From Brasenia schreberi (lineage: Eukaryota > Streptophyta > Magnoliopsida > Nymphaeales > Cabombaceae), in NCBI GenBank assembly GCA_036023115.1, contig JAYKKT010000089.1, positions 18,595,001-18,659,000 of the forward strand: a stretch of 64,000 nucleotides of DNA. The letters run 5' to 3'. The position numbers were made by a program, and so were the translations under genes. This document shows, one piece after another, positions 35,562 to 46,518 of the stretch. The notes under the pieces are model-generated. The model had not been told where the DNA came from. It searched no databases and was given only the letters and a program-made list of their open reading frames with translations. Position 1 is the first letter of the stretch, and each line of letters opens with the position of its first letter.

Positions 35562-38500
35562 TGTAAACACCCCGAAATCCCACGAACTTCTCAAATAAAC
35601 CTAGTTTTGTAAAAACAGCCCCAAAGGGCTATTTTGAGTCTGGAAACCCAGGAGCCTTCCAGACAAACCCTGTACATATGTTTAAACCTTATATGTTTTA
35701 AAATATGTATAATATAGTTTTAAAACCTTTTAAAATACGTTCTAAAACCCCACAAAGCGACTGGGCCTGATGAAAGCAGGACCAGAGGAACAAAAGAGAG
35801 CTCGGAACCGGAGCACATGTCGAGCCTAGCACATCAACCCTCATGGTAGATTCACCCCCAGAATCTCGAACATCCAAGTCCCTGTTATCAACAAAACTCT
35901 TTGAAATCATCTCCGAAAGGTGAAAATAGAAGCGGACGACCATGTTGGCGAAGACCCAACGTAAGACGGAGTACTAAGGCTGTCGGGCCCCGCACAAACC
36001 GTTCGTTTCGAACATACCCTGAAGGAGTCAGAATTCAGTTTTGGATTAGATCTGGACCATATATATCCAAATCTCAATCCAAACATATATGTGGATTTGG
36101 ATTTGGATTCAGATCCAAAGATCCAATCCAATATCCACATCCATGGCCCACATCACCTTCTCATAAATGGAGGTGGGGCCCACTTGAAATTCACGTGGGA
36201 TCTTGGGCATGAGAGAGAATGGGGAGGATAAGATTTGAGGAAAATGTATTAAGCTTGACTTGTGTGTCAAGTTTTGGGTTAATCATGTGGGTTAGCCTAA
36301 TTAGTGTGGGTTTAAGCTTGTATGAACCTACACCTAACCTAGGGCTGCACCAACATGATGCAATCAAGTCTATGGGCCATGTAAAGGGATGCTCCTAACC
36401 CAATCCCAAGCTAAACCCCCTAATCCTAGCCATTTACCCTAATCCCGGCCTAATCCTAACCTAATCACCTAACCTACTTCCCTAATCCTTCCCTAATCCT
36501 AACCTAATCACCTAACCCACCTCACTAAACCTCACTCTAAACCCAACCCACCTAGCTAAGCCTTAAACCACTAAACCACCCCACCTAGAACCCTAGCACA
36601 CCATATCCCTAAAACCACCTAACCAAAATATCTGGTTCCCCCTAAATATCTGGCCCACCTTATCCCCAAACCACCACCACCTAACCACTAAACCAGCCCC
36701 AGCCGACCCCAACAATCCTATAAAAACCTGCCCCTAGTGGGCGGGTTTTTCAACTCCTTTTGGGCCAGCCGAGCCCTTCCTCTCCTCTCTCAGCCCTTCC
36801 TCTCCTCTCTCATCCCTTGCTCTCTTCTCTTACCTGCTCCATCATCACCTCCCGGCCAGCCACTCCACGCCACCATCACCTCCCGACCAGCCACTCCACG
36901 CCACCATCACCTCCCGGCCAGCTCCACTCCGCACCACCCGACTGCACCCACCTGCCACAGTTTGGCTGCCTCTCTTGGACACCCGCCACTTCATCCTTCA
37001 CCCAGCCACCCTCCGGTTAATACCCTATCCTAACACCACCCTCTCTTCACTCCCCCTCCACTCTTAGCCACCACCCGCAGCACCTTCCTCAGCCTAACCT
37101 CCACTTCATCCAGCCAGCCACCACCTGCCACTATTTTTTCTTAAACTCGCCACATCCTCCCTTGCCATACCCGCAGCCTTACATCCTCTCCCTTAGACCG
37201 CCCTACACCTTAGTGACACCCCCCTAGTCAAGACCCTTAGCTCTACCTTCCCTAGGACCTGCCCTACACCTTAGTGACACCCCCTAACTACCCCGGCCAA
37301 GGCGCCATAGCAGCACCCCCTCCGTTCGGCTAGCGCCAAGGCACCATCACCCGCGCCCTTGTCACCCGGCCAACACCCCTTTGCCGCACCCTTCCGAGGA
37401 GCTCCCTCTTGCAGCCCAAGGCGACACTCAAGCCCAAGCTCAAGCAAGTCACCTCCGGACCAGCTATACGTAAGTGCCTAACTCGGTCCTTGTTTATAGA
37501 CTTGCTTAAGTTTAATTAAATTTGATACGGGGTTGTAATAACGGAGCATTGTCTCCCCCCGCTTGTAATAACGTGGCTTGGCACACCCACACACACGTGC
37601 ACTTGATCCTACCTCGCTCTTAGTTATACACGATTTTGAACACACACATGGGCCTAATCAGCCCTTAAGATATAGACTTATTTATATAATTTAAGTTGCA
37701 TGGGGTTTTGCTTAAGTTGTGTGTGTTGTCTTTCAATTCTCGCACTCACACACATTGAGCTTTCGCTCTTATTTGTAAGACCCTAGTAAGGGCCATGCTA
37801 TTATTTCCCTTGGGTGTTTTTGCTTCATGTCGTTTGTGTAGCATTTCAATTATACACTCACACACATTGAGCTTTCGCTCTTACTCCCAAGACCTTAGTC
37901 AAGGCCTATTGCAATTTATATTTGGGTTTAATTTCATGTCGTGTGCATAGTACTTCAATTCTACACTCACACACATTGAGCTTTCGCTCTTACTCCCAAG
38001 ACCTTAGTCAAGGCCATATTGCAATTTATATTTGGGTTTCATTTAAGTCGTGTGAGTTGTCTTTCAATATACACACAACACTCACGCAACGCGTTGGCGA
38101 CCTTCGGGCCCATATATATTATAAGTATTTCCCTTTCGGCTATGTCTTTAAGATTCAGGTTTTAAGGTTCAGCAGTGTGCGTAGTCTTTACATATATACA
38201 CGGCACACACTTGCACTATTGAGCCTTTCCGCTCTTAAGATATAGCCATATTTCCCTTTTGCAATTTACATTTCAAGTCATTTCCCTTCCGCATTGTCTT
38301 TCAAATTCGGGTTTTTCCTTTGGAGTTGGCTGAGTTTGCATTGCATATATGCCATACCACGAGTTAGGACGCATATTGCATCAAAGCAAACCCCATACTC
38401 CCGCTCAAAGTCGCCCCACTTAGGTCACGTGTTCATAACACAAACCTAGTTGGCCCGAAAAGGGATAAAAAGAAAGACATAGGCACGTGCAAATCCACGT

Positions 38501-38816
38501 GAAATAAAATCTGAAAATCATACAAAAACAACCCGAATCAAACACCTCAAACATTTTCGTAGGTTCACATATTCAAAAACTCGATTTTCTAAGCGTACAG
38601 ATTGACCCTTGCGCACCGGTGCAAGAAGGTCTGCGACGAAAAGAGCTTGCTTGCTCACAGTCGCCACGTTAGGAGTCAGATTTCAAAATATCTCTTCGCT
38701 AGCTTAAGAAAGCTAGCTGGCACGCCCTTTTGCTTAAATAGGACCTAGACACACGAAAAGATTCGCTTTAGGCCTAAGAACCAGAAGCGGGAACTTTCGC
38801 TTCAGGCCTAAGAACC
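35562..38816 (+). repeat. Type I LTR copy C (plus), fused to gag
   Basis: Starts TGTAAACACCCCGAAATCCC, cutting into Element 1 at 35561. U3 holds the 'atccaaatcc' cluster (36040-36140) and a damaged first TATA site (CTCATAAATGG, about 36160), then a CTATAAAAAC box at 36718-36727 followed by 'gtgggcgggttttt'. A long C-rich, G-poor stretch (36380-37440) and the TTGAGC-N6-GCTC modules (37600-38240) follow. It is closest to LTR B: both share 'ccgcttctggttcttaggcct', and B lies inverted 1 kb away. The 3' end lacks TGTCTACA and the PBS, going straight into gag at about 38817. In its last 60 bases a 'ggcctaagaacc' motif is doubled. Confidence 0.85.
36718..36727 (+). promoter_or_regulatory. TATA box of LTR C (site 2)
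   Basis: CTATAAAAAC on the plus strand, about 550 bp inside the first (degenerate) TATA site. LTR E has CTATAAAC at the matching place (49310-49317), before the same 'ctagtgggcgggtttt' context. LTR D has TATATAAA (minus, about 41578-41585). Confidence 0.5.
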
Positions 38817-39516
38817 AAATGGCTGGCTTCCTACGATCTAAGCCATTTTGCTACTTTTGAAGAGTTAGCGAACTGCTTTATGCAAAGATTTGCACATAAC
38901 GTAGAAGTCATGCCGACTTTAAACACTTTAAGGGATACAAAGCAAGGCATGAACGAAGACGTACATGCCTTCATTATTCGATGGAGGCCCCTTTTAGGGC
39001 AAGTGCGAGAGCCAATATCCGAGGGATGCGCAGTCATGCTCATCCTGGATAATTTTAAAAATGAGCTAAAGACCCTTCTCTCGCTTCACGAAATCTCAAC
39101 TTTCCATAAGTTGATCAAAAAAGCATTCCTTTTCGAAACCAATTTGAAAAAAGGGGTATACGATCACTTATGGAAAGGAAGTGCCATTTTCAAAACCCGC
39201 TTGGAGAAGCCCATCACTTATGGGCTACCCACGATGGACAAAGGGGCAAAGCCCCATAAAAGCGCCAATGTCCGGGTGGATCAAGGTTCGGCGAGTACTT
39301 CGAAAAATTTTGAAAAATCAAAAAATAATAGGGAGAGAAACTTCCAAAAACCTATTGAAAAATGGGAGTACACTCCACTAGGGCAACCTGTGTCGGAGGT
39401 CCTAGACCTCCTACTTGCCCAGGGCATGATTGAACTTCCCGAAATCCCCGAGGGAGTTACTTCCAAAGGGGGATATTTAAATCGCTTTTGTAAGTATCAT
39501 CGACTCAAAGGCCATG
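38817..39516 (+). pseudogene. Tat gag fragment behind LTR C
   Basis: The open frame, beginning 'KWLASYDLSHFATFEELANCFMQRF', runs 233 codons without a stop. It matches Element 2 gag from about 52427 to 53128 ('NTLRDTKQGMNEDVHAFIIRWR', 'EGCAVMLILDNFKNELK', 'YTPLGQPVSEVLDLLLAQGMIELPEIPEGV'). It ends inside the zinc-knuckle (FCKYHRLKGH) where LTR D begins. The gag start, leader and PBS are missing. It keeps the two codons that are stops in Element 2, so it derives from a better-preserved copy. Confidence 0.85.
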
Positions 39517-41654
39517 TGTAGACTCTCGAAAAATCCCTGCTTCTCACCTTTTCAAGGCTTGGAGCGGATCCTCTCGTGTGTCTAAGGCCTATTTATGCAA
39601 ACAGGGCGTGCCAGCTAGCTTACCTAAGCTAGCGAAGATATATTTAAAACTGACTTCTAATCGTGGCGACTGTGAGCAAGTGAGCTCTTGTCGTCGCAGA
39701 CCTTCTTGCACCGATGCGCAAGGGTCAGTCTGTACGCTTTGCAAAAATCGAGTTTTGGGAGAGAAAGTCTACGAAGCGGTTCGAGGTGTCTAATTCAGGT
39801 CTTTTAGATGCGATTGCATATTTTAGATCACGGGGATTTGCTCGTGCCTAAGTCTTTCCTTTTATCCCTTTTCGGGCCACCTAGTTTGTGTGTTATGAAC
39901 ACTCCACTACATGGGCGAATTCGAGCGGGGCTTGCTTTGATGCAATATGCATCCTACCTCGTGGTATGGCGTAGATGCAATGCAAACTCACGCTACTCCA
40001 AAGGGAAAACCCGAATGTAAAGACAATACTGAAGGGAAATAACCGAAGGGAAATGACTTGAAATATAAATGCCGAAGGGAGATATGTATATAGAGTATGT
40101 CTATGAGCCCTTACTCTGGTCTTGCAAATAAGAGCGAAGGCTTAATGTGGGTGCGTGCTTGAATGGAAAGACTTACACACACGACATGAAATTAAACCCA
40201 AATATAAATTGCAGTATGGCCTTGATTAAGGTCTTGGGAGTAAGAGCGAAAGCTCAATGTGTGTGAGAGTGCTTGAATTGAAGTACTACGCACACGACAT
40301 GAAATTAAACCCAAATATAACTGCAATAGGCCTTGACTAAGGTCTTGGGAGTAAGAGCGAAAGCTCAATGTGTGTGAGAGTGCTTGAATTGAAAGACTTA
40401 CACACACGACATGAAATGAAACCCAAATAGTATAGGTCGGCCCTTACTTGGGTCTTTCAAATAAGAGTGAAGGCTCAATGTGTGTGAGAGTGCTTGAATT
40501 GAAAGACTTACACACACGACATGAAATGAAACCCAAATAGTATAGGTCGGCCCTTACTTGGGTCTTTCAAATAAGAGCGAAGGCTCAATGTGTGTGAGTG
40601 TTTGAATTGAAAGACAACACACCCAACTTAAGCAAAACCCTACAAAAATGAAAGTATACGTATATACTTATGTATTAGGGGCTGATTAGGCCCGTGTGTG
40701 TTCAAAATCGTGCACAACTAGGAGAGTGCACGTGTGTGGGTGTGCCAAGCCACGTTATTACAAGCGGGGGGAGACTATGCTCCGTTATTACAACCCCGTA
40801 TCGAATTGAATCTCAAGCAAGTATACAACTAAAGACCGAGTTAGGCACTTACTAGTAGCTGGTTCATAGATGCCTTGCTTGAGCGTGGGCTTGGCCTTCA
40901 CCTTGGGCTGCAAAAGGGAGCTCCGCGAGGTTGAGCGGCAAGAGGTGCTGGCCGAATGCCCTTGGTGCGCGGAAGAGGCGTCTCGAAGGTGGCCGGTGGC
41001 TAGCAAAGGGCTGTCTTTGGTGGGTTGGGTTAAAGGACCTAAGGAGGGTCACTAGGGGGAGTGTAGTGTTGGGGAATATGGCACTAAGGGAAGGGAACTA
41101 GATAGGGGAAGCTCTTTGGGAGTTGGATGGGGTAGCTGGGTGTAGCTAGGTTGGTTAGGTAGTGGCAGGTAGTTAGGATGCTATGGGTTCGACTGAGGGG
41201 GAAGGGTGGCAGCAAGTGGCTGGCTGTGGGGGCAGGTGGTGGTAGTGTAGGTGGCTGAGAGTGGAGAGGGAGTGGAGAAGAAGTAGAGTGGAGTATGGGG
41301 TACTAACCGGATGATGGGAGGCGGCGGGTGGTTAAGGAGCAGCCGGGTGTGGTGGAGCAGCTGGTTCGGCCGAAGCCCGGGGTGGCGACAGGTGGTTGGC
41401 TGGCTGGGGTGTGGTGGAGCAGTTGGAGCACGGTGGTGACTGGTGGTGGTGCAGGTGGAAGGCCCGGCTGGTGCTGGAAAGGGGTGAGAGTGGATGAGAG
41501 AGGATGGAAGGGGATGAGAGAGGCTGGAAAATGGGTGGGCTCCTTGATAGGAAAACCCGCCCCCAAGGGGGGGGGGTTTATATAGGGATGGGTAGGTCGG
41601 TTAGGGCTGGGTTTGGGGTAGTGGTTAGGTGGTTTAGGTAGGGTGGTAAAAATA
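39517..41654 (-). repeat. Type I LTR copy D (U3-truncated)
   Basis: Starts TGTAGACTCTCG on the plus strand, inserted in the gag fragment; in its own direction this is the LTR 3' end. Its first 250 bases are very close to the mirror of LTR E ('ggcttggagcggatcctctcgtgtgtctaaggcctattta', 'agctagcttacctaagctagcgaag'). Modules at 40120-40720, the 'acaaccccgtatcgaattg' block (about 40790) and the C-rich leader (G-rich on plus, 40860-41640) follow. A TATATAAA box (minus, about 41578-41585) is next to a G10 run. At about 41654, near 'aaaaatattttgatatttt', it breaks off and the 3' leader of Element 3 begins. The outer 1.2 kb of U3 and the polypurine tract are therefore lost. Confidence 0.8.
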
Positions 41655-43571
41655 TTTTGATATTTTGAACAAGGCTTGATCTTGTAAGCCAGGGTTCTTT
41701 GAAATATCGCCAATTTATTTTTGGAAGACTCTACCTTTTGAAAAGTATAAATTCCTCCATTCAGGGTTGTACAATCTACTTCGATCCTTCTTTCAAGAAG
41801 TTTCAAAGGAGTTCGATTTTTCAAAATCTTTTCAAAAAAGGAGTTTAACATAAACCCTTTTGAATATTCGGGCATTTTCGGGGTTTTGCTAATTTTGACC
41901 CACAACATCAACAGATTTTTCGAATTTTTCTTGCCCTTTTGAAGACATGGGGACATTCCTACTCAAGTTTGCCAACCTCTTGGGCTTTCTTTGGGGTGAT
42001 ATGATATGAATATGATGCATGTTATGCACTCCATGTGATTCAAAATGCAAATACATGTTTTTATGCAAGGGTGAACATATGAAATGTATCTCACAAATCA
42101 TGAAGGAGATGCATTCGTTTATCCATGGAAAGTGTCTAGGGGCTATATTTAAAAATGCCCCTAGCTTGAGGGAAATTTCGCATGGCCACATGGTGAAGGG
42201 CCTTGGCTTTTCAAAAGGATTATGGATGGACAATGGTATGTTCATGTCCATGCACTTCCACGATTTTTCTAACATGATCATGATACTTTTTGCTCAAGGA
42301 TGGAAAACACAACCAGCCCTAAGTGATGGCCATCAGGTTTTAGTTTTTGACATGGTCTCCATATTTTATCATGAGATTCATGTTCTTATCCAACACAATC
42401 AAGGTTTTCATATAAACCTGAAGTTTTGAAAAATCTTTCTTTTCAAAGTATATGTAGGGTTAAATTTTTGAAATTTTGATCCTTTTTGAGAAAGCAGTTT
42501 TGGGAAATCCTCCCTTTGTGTATGCAGATGGTTTTATACCAGCCCTCTCGATTTGAAATATGTTTCCTATACTTGATTTTGGTCAAGCAGGGTTTTTGGA
42601 ATTCATTTTGAAAATTCGTGCCTTCATGGGGCATTTGATCAAGTAAAGCAGACAATGCATGACTTGAAATGTATGGAAGGTTTTTATCAAAAGAATTTTG
42701 AAAAGGCTTTTGTGAAATGCTAACCCTTTTTCGAGTTTCATTTCCGTTTGAAATTTTCCTTGAAGGTGTTGGATTTGATTCGTATGGAGACCTGTCTACG
42801 AAGGCTCGATACTTAGGGGGTCGACTTTCATTGCCCCTTTGGTTTCACAAAACCTAGAATTCGAGTTCTAAGATGATGTCTAGACTCGATGCACATGAAT
42901 GATTTCAGAGTGTGATGCATGATGCGTATGCACATACTATGGGTTAGGCTTATTTCTAAAAATCCCCAATCTTTGCATAAGTCAAGGATCTTGCAAATTT
43001 CAGGAAGTTCGAAGGTTTTTTATTCCTCCTGGTTTTGGTGATTCTCCAGCTTTTCATTTTGAAAAAGCTCTAGACAAAAGGGTGTTCAAGATCAGCTTTT
43101 TGGATTTTTTGGTTTTTGGGAGTTATATACAATTTTCGAAAAGCATTTTTACATTTTTCGAAAATGGACTTTGTACATGGCCAAAGGCTTTAAAACAAAT
43201 TTCTTTTTGGAATTTTCATTTTTCCAAATGTTTTTGAGATTTTGTTTTGGGTTTTCAATTTTTTTGGTTTTTTGGCAAATATCTGATTTTTTGGATTTTT
43301 CAAAAGGAGGGATCTTCCCATGAACCTACAAAGAAAACATTCATGAATTAGACTCTAATCAATAGGTCTAAGACATGGGTTTTGGGTTTTAGAGGTTCTA
43401 CAGGGCACCCTTGACCCAGATGGTCTTAGGTGGTAGCTTTGGGGGTATGGGTGGACTGTAGCCCAATCCATACTTTTGTCGATTGGCCTGAGGTAGGACA
43501 GGTTCGAGCCTACCTTGGTTTTGAGTTCCCAGGCCCTGGTAGGGCTTATATCCCATATTTAGAATCATGTT

Positions 43572-44405
43572 TCAAGACTTCTTATTTTTTGAAAAGTTTT
43601 TGTATAAATCATGGCCTTGGAACAGGGAATCGTCCATGTCCATATATACCCTTTTGGATTTTGGGATTTTGGATTCTGGGGCGATGGAAGACTTGGGCTT
43701 CCATGCAACCCTGGTTTGGGAGGTTTGTTTCTCAAGGGAAGCCGTGCTTAGTCCCTCGAGGAGTTTTGGATATTTCGGGGCAATGGAGGACTTGGGCTTC
43801 CACGCAACTTTATTTTGGAAAACATGTTTCTTGAAGAAAACCGGGCTTGGTTCTTTGAAAAACTTTGGATTTTTCAGGATGGTGAAAAACTTGGGTTTCC
43901 ACACGTCCTGGGTTTGGGAAACATATTTTTCAAGGGAAGCCAAGCTTGCTCCCTTGAGATTTTTGACCTGCTCCCTAGGTGCAACTCGGGATGCCCCTAG
44001 GGATGGATTTTTTTGTTTGAAAGCTCTAATCTTGGTTCCAGGGTACAAGACTAGGCTCGAAGAAGTGGGTTTTTCTATGGCAGGGTTATGAGCTCCTAAG
44101 ATGTCGATGCATGCATTAGGGGTCTCCATGTCTACCATTTTTTCAACTTCTTTTTGTTTTTGTTTTTGAAATTCTTTTGGCTGGTGCGGGATATTTGGCG
44201 CACCTTGAAAATTCTCTAACCTAGGCACATTTCGTGGGTTTGTGTGTGCAGAGGGGTTATCCAATGCATCTGATGACCCTATATGAAGAAGAGAGTTTTG
44301 AGAAGGATGGGTTTCAGGCATACCTCTTTGTGGCTTGTCTACCTTTTCATGGTGAGAGCAGGCCGATTTCCTGGGTAACTCTATTTTGAGCCCCCGGGGT
44401 TTCAC
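43572..44405 (-). CDS. 277-codon open frame of Element 3 with 33-residue repeats
   Basis: An uninterrupted frame in an otherwise wrecked element. The C-terminal end 'MDMDDSLFQGHDLYKNFSKNKKS' is homologous to the PR-RT linker of Elements 1 and 2. The middle has three diverged tandem repeats of about 33 residues, each with a 'VWKPK' or 'AWKPKSSIAP' core followed by 'SLEKxxSQT' or similar (DNA period about 99 bp, near 43690, 43789 and 43888). The N-terminal 130 residues are polar, rich in Pro, Ser, Lys and Gln, and unlike gag or protease. No catalytic motif and no membrane segment is visible. The function is unknown; it could also be chance survival of a linker. Confidence 0.4.
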   Translation of the reverse strand: MKPRGLKIELPRKSACSHHEKVDKPQRGMPETHPSQNSLLHIGSSDALDNPSAHTNPRNVPRLENFQGAPNIPHQPKEFQKQKQKEVEKMVDMETPNACIDILGAHNPAIEKPTSSSLVLYPGTKIRAFKQKNPSLGASRVAPREQVKNLKGASLASLEKYVSQTQDVWKPKFFTILKNPKFFKEPSPVFFKKHVFQNKVAWKPKSSIAPKYPKLLEGLSTASLEKQTSQTRVAWKPKSSIAPESKIPKSKRVYMDMDDSLFQGHDLYKNFSKNKKS

Positions 44406-44466
44406 GAGGCGTTCCTTTTCGAAACCTACCTGTTATTCACTCTCGTCTTTTTGTGGGGTGTGGGTT

Positions 44467-45045
44467 TTATGTCCCACTGTGTGTGTGCCTAGACTTAGGA
44501 ATTGTACTTGAATTTTTTGAAATTTCAAAGTTTGATTTTTCAATTTTTTTGTCTTTTTGAAAGTTTTCAAGATTTTTTTGATTTTTTGAAACAAAAACAA
44601 CGTTTTTTGAATTTTCTTTGGAATTTTTGAATTTCGGATTTGTGGGAGTGGAAGTCTCGCCCTTTTCTTGGGTTTGGCCTTTTACCTCGATTCCTTCATC
44701 GATTTTGAATTTGGTTTTCTTTTCACAATCTTTGTGCGCCCGAGAAGAGCTGCTATGGGATTTATGGGTTTTAAGCTCCTTGCTTAAAACATCCATTTTT
44801 TTGAAAGTTGCCCATATATCAGCTAGCATTTCTTGTTCTTTGGCTGTTTTGAAAACCTCTTTTGATTTATTCAACGAGGATTTTGGAAGTGTGGGAATGG
44901 AGGACTCGCCCCTTTCTGGGTTTTGGCCTTTTACCTCAATTCCTTCATCGAGTTTGAGATCGGTTTTCTTTTCACGATCTTTGTGCGCCCGAGAAGAGAT
45001 GCTATGGGATTTATGGGTTTTAAGCTCCTTGCTTAAAACATCCAT
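44467..45045 (-). CDS. 192-codon gag N-terminal-like open frame of Element 3
   Basis: The frame lies about 200 bases after the PBS, where Element 2 has the start of gag. It opens 'MDVLSKELKTHKSHS' and contains a tandem repeat of 83 residues (second copy again 'MDVLSKELKTHKSHS', followed by SSRAHKD, KLDEGIEVKGQ and KIDEGIEVKGQ). The heptad-like, Lys/Glu-rich composition resembles the Element 2 gag start ('EFEAKIDALSQEAE', 'KKKSEKPRKHKE') but identity is low. The C-terminal tail 'KNQKNLENFQKDKKIEKSNFEISKNSS' is low complexity. No capsid or zinc knuckle follows. Confidence 0.4.
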   Translation of the reverse strand: MDVLSKELKTHKSHSISSRAHKDREKKTDLKLDEGIEVKGQNPERGESSIPTLPKSSLNKSKEVFKTAKEQEMLADIWATFKKMDVLSKELKTHKSHSSSSRAHKDCEKKTKFKIDEGIEVKGQTQEKGETSTPTNPKFKNSKENSKNVVFVSKNQKNLENFQKDKKIEKSNFEISKNSSTIPKSRHTHSGT

Positions 45046-45050
45046 TTTTT
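44641..45050. repeat. 249-bp tandem duplication in Element 3 gag region
   Basis: 'tgtgggagtggaagtctcgcc' at 44641 and 'tgtgggaatggaggactcgcc' at 44890 start two copies 249 bp (83 codons) apart that share about 160 well-matched bases, up to 'cttgcttaaaacatccattttt'. The multiple of three keeps the frame open. Confidence 0.85.
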
Positions 45051-45252
45051 CTTTGAAAATCGCCTGTATATCAGCTATTGCTTCTCGTTTTTTGGCTTAT
45101 TTAGAAACCTCTTTTGATTTACTCGACGAGGATTTTGGCTTTTGCTCCATTTTCTGCAACTTTTCTAAGTATGCACGATTTTTTGGAAAAAAACACTTTT
45201 TTTCGAAAAATTTGAGTGTAACTTGTTTGTTTGAAGTCTACTTAAGTCCCGA

Positions 45253-45271
45253 GTCCCACCGGGCGTGCCAA
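45253..45271 (-). other. Primer-binding site of Element 3
   Basis: The minus strand reads TTGGCACGCCCGGTGGGAC, three bases from the end of LTR F. The same 19 bases occur at 51758-51776 after LTR E. It begins TGG after one T, as needed to pair with the CCA end of a tRNA. I cannot name the tRNA from memory with confidence. Confidence 0.85.
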
Positions 45272-46518
45272 ATCTGTAGACACGAAAAATCCTCGACTCC
45301 GGGTTCTTAGGCCTGGAGCGAATCTTTTCGCAATCTACGTTCGCTTTTAGGGCGTGCCAGCTAGCTTACTCAAACTAGCAAAGTATGTTTTGAAATATCT
45401 GACTTTTGAAAGGCGATTGTAGGCAAGCGGGATCTTTACGTCGCAGACCTTCTTGCACCAACGCGCAAGGGTCAGTCTGTACGCTTAGAGACTTCGTTTG
45501 AACAAGTTTAAACTCAAATTTGATTTTTGAATGATCAGGTGTTTGAAAATCCTTTTGAAATCATGCACTTGGCGAGTTTTTGATTTGGGCGACCCTAAGT
45601 CTTTCAGTTTCAACCACTTAGGCGTGTTTGCACGTTTTGTTCGGGTTTGTTCGATGCAGGTATGCACTCTAACTCGAGTATGGCGAGTATGCGATGCAAC
45701 TCACACAACTTGAATGTAAAAACCCGAAATTTAAAGACTTAGCAGAAGGGAAAACCCAAATTGAATGCAACCCACACGACTTTAATGTAAATTGCAGAAA
45801 TTTAAATATATCTATATCTTAAGAGCGGAAAGGATCAATGTGTGCGTGGGTGTTGTGGATAAATTGAAATGCAACCCACGCAACTGAACCGTAAAATGCA
45901 GCAGAAGGGAGATATAGATATATATAAGAGCGAGAAGGCTCAATTGTGGCGTGAGTGCTTTGAGTGTATAAATTAAAAGGTAACTCACGCAACTTGAATT
46001 TAAAACCCAGCTGGAAGGGAAATACGTATATATACGTAAGAGCGGAAAGGCTCAATGTGAGTGAGTGCTTTGAGTGTATAAAATGAAAGACAACTCACAC
46101 GACTTGAACCTTAAAACCCAACTGAATTGAAGTACGTACGTATAATAAGAGCGAAAAGGCTCAATTGTGTACGTGGTGGTTGTGTACGAGATAAGAGCGA
46201 ATAGGCTCGAGTGAACGTGTGTGTCTCGTGTGTCCAGCACCGTTATTACATTCGAGGGGAGACGATGCTCCGTTATTACAACCCCGTATCAAATTGAATC
46301 GAATGGAAAAAGCAGCTTGACATATATCAAAGTAAACTCATATTTTCCAGACTCTTGAGTTATGATTGTACAAGAGGCGAGTCCATCATCATTACATGGA
46401 GTCCGGGGCACGTGGGAGTGAAGCCGTAGAGCTTGAGAGCTTGAGGAGACTTGGAGTTCCGAGAGCTGCAGGTTGCGATGTGTTTAGGGCCACTTGGGGC
46501 TGGTTTGGGCAAGGGATG

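Larger units (their letters stand above)
41655..45274 (-). mobile_element. Element 3: short, probably non-autonomous Tat derivative (minus)
   Basis: This 3.6-kb internal region lies between LTR D and LTR F. It has its own PBS (45253-45271) and pieces that align in order with Elements 1 and 2: 3' leader (41660-41880 like 27650-27820), integrase scraps (42170-42300 like 28670-28800; 42330-42400), an RNase H linker scrap (42600-42650), and an RT scrap ('ggctcgatacttagggggtcgacttt' at 42804 like 30580). A pre-RT scrap (42960-43130) and the G-patch-like linker (43380-43620) follow. Capsid, zinc knuckle and protease are absent and pol is reduced to remnants. Two open frames of 277 and 192 codons remain. 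I read it as a deletion derivative that could have been mobilised in trans. Confidence 0.65.

Noticed and set aside
36400..36600. Telomere-like CCTAA-rich stretch (also 48900-49150 and the reverse at 33480-33700)
   Set aside because: The units are irregular (cctaatcctaacctaatcacctaaccc), lack the plant CCCTAAA period, and recur at the same place in several type I LTRs, so they are LTR leader sequence and not a telomere relic.
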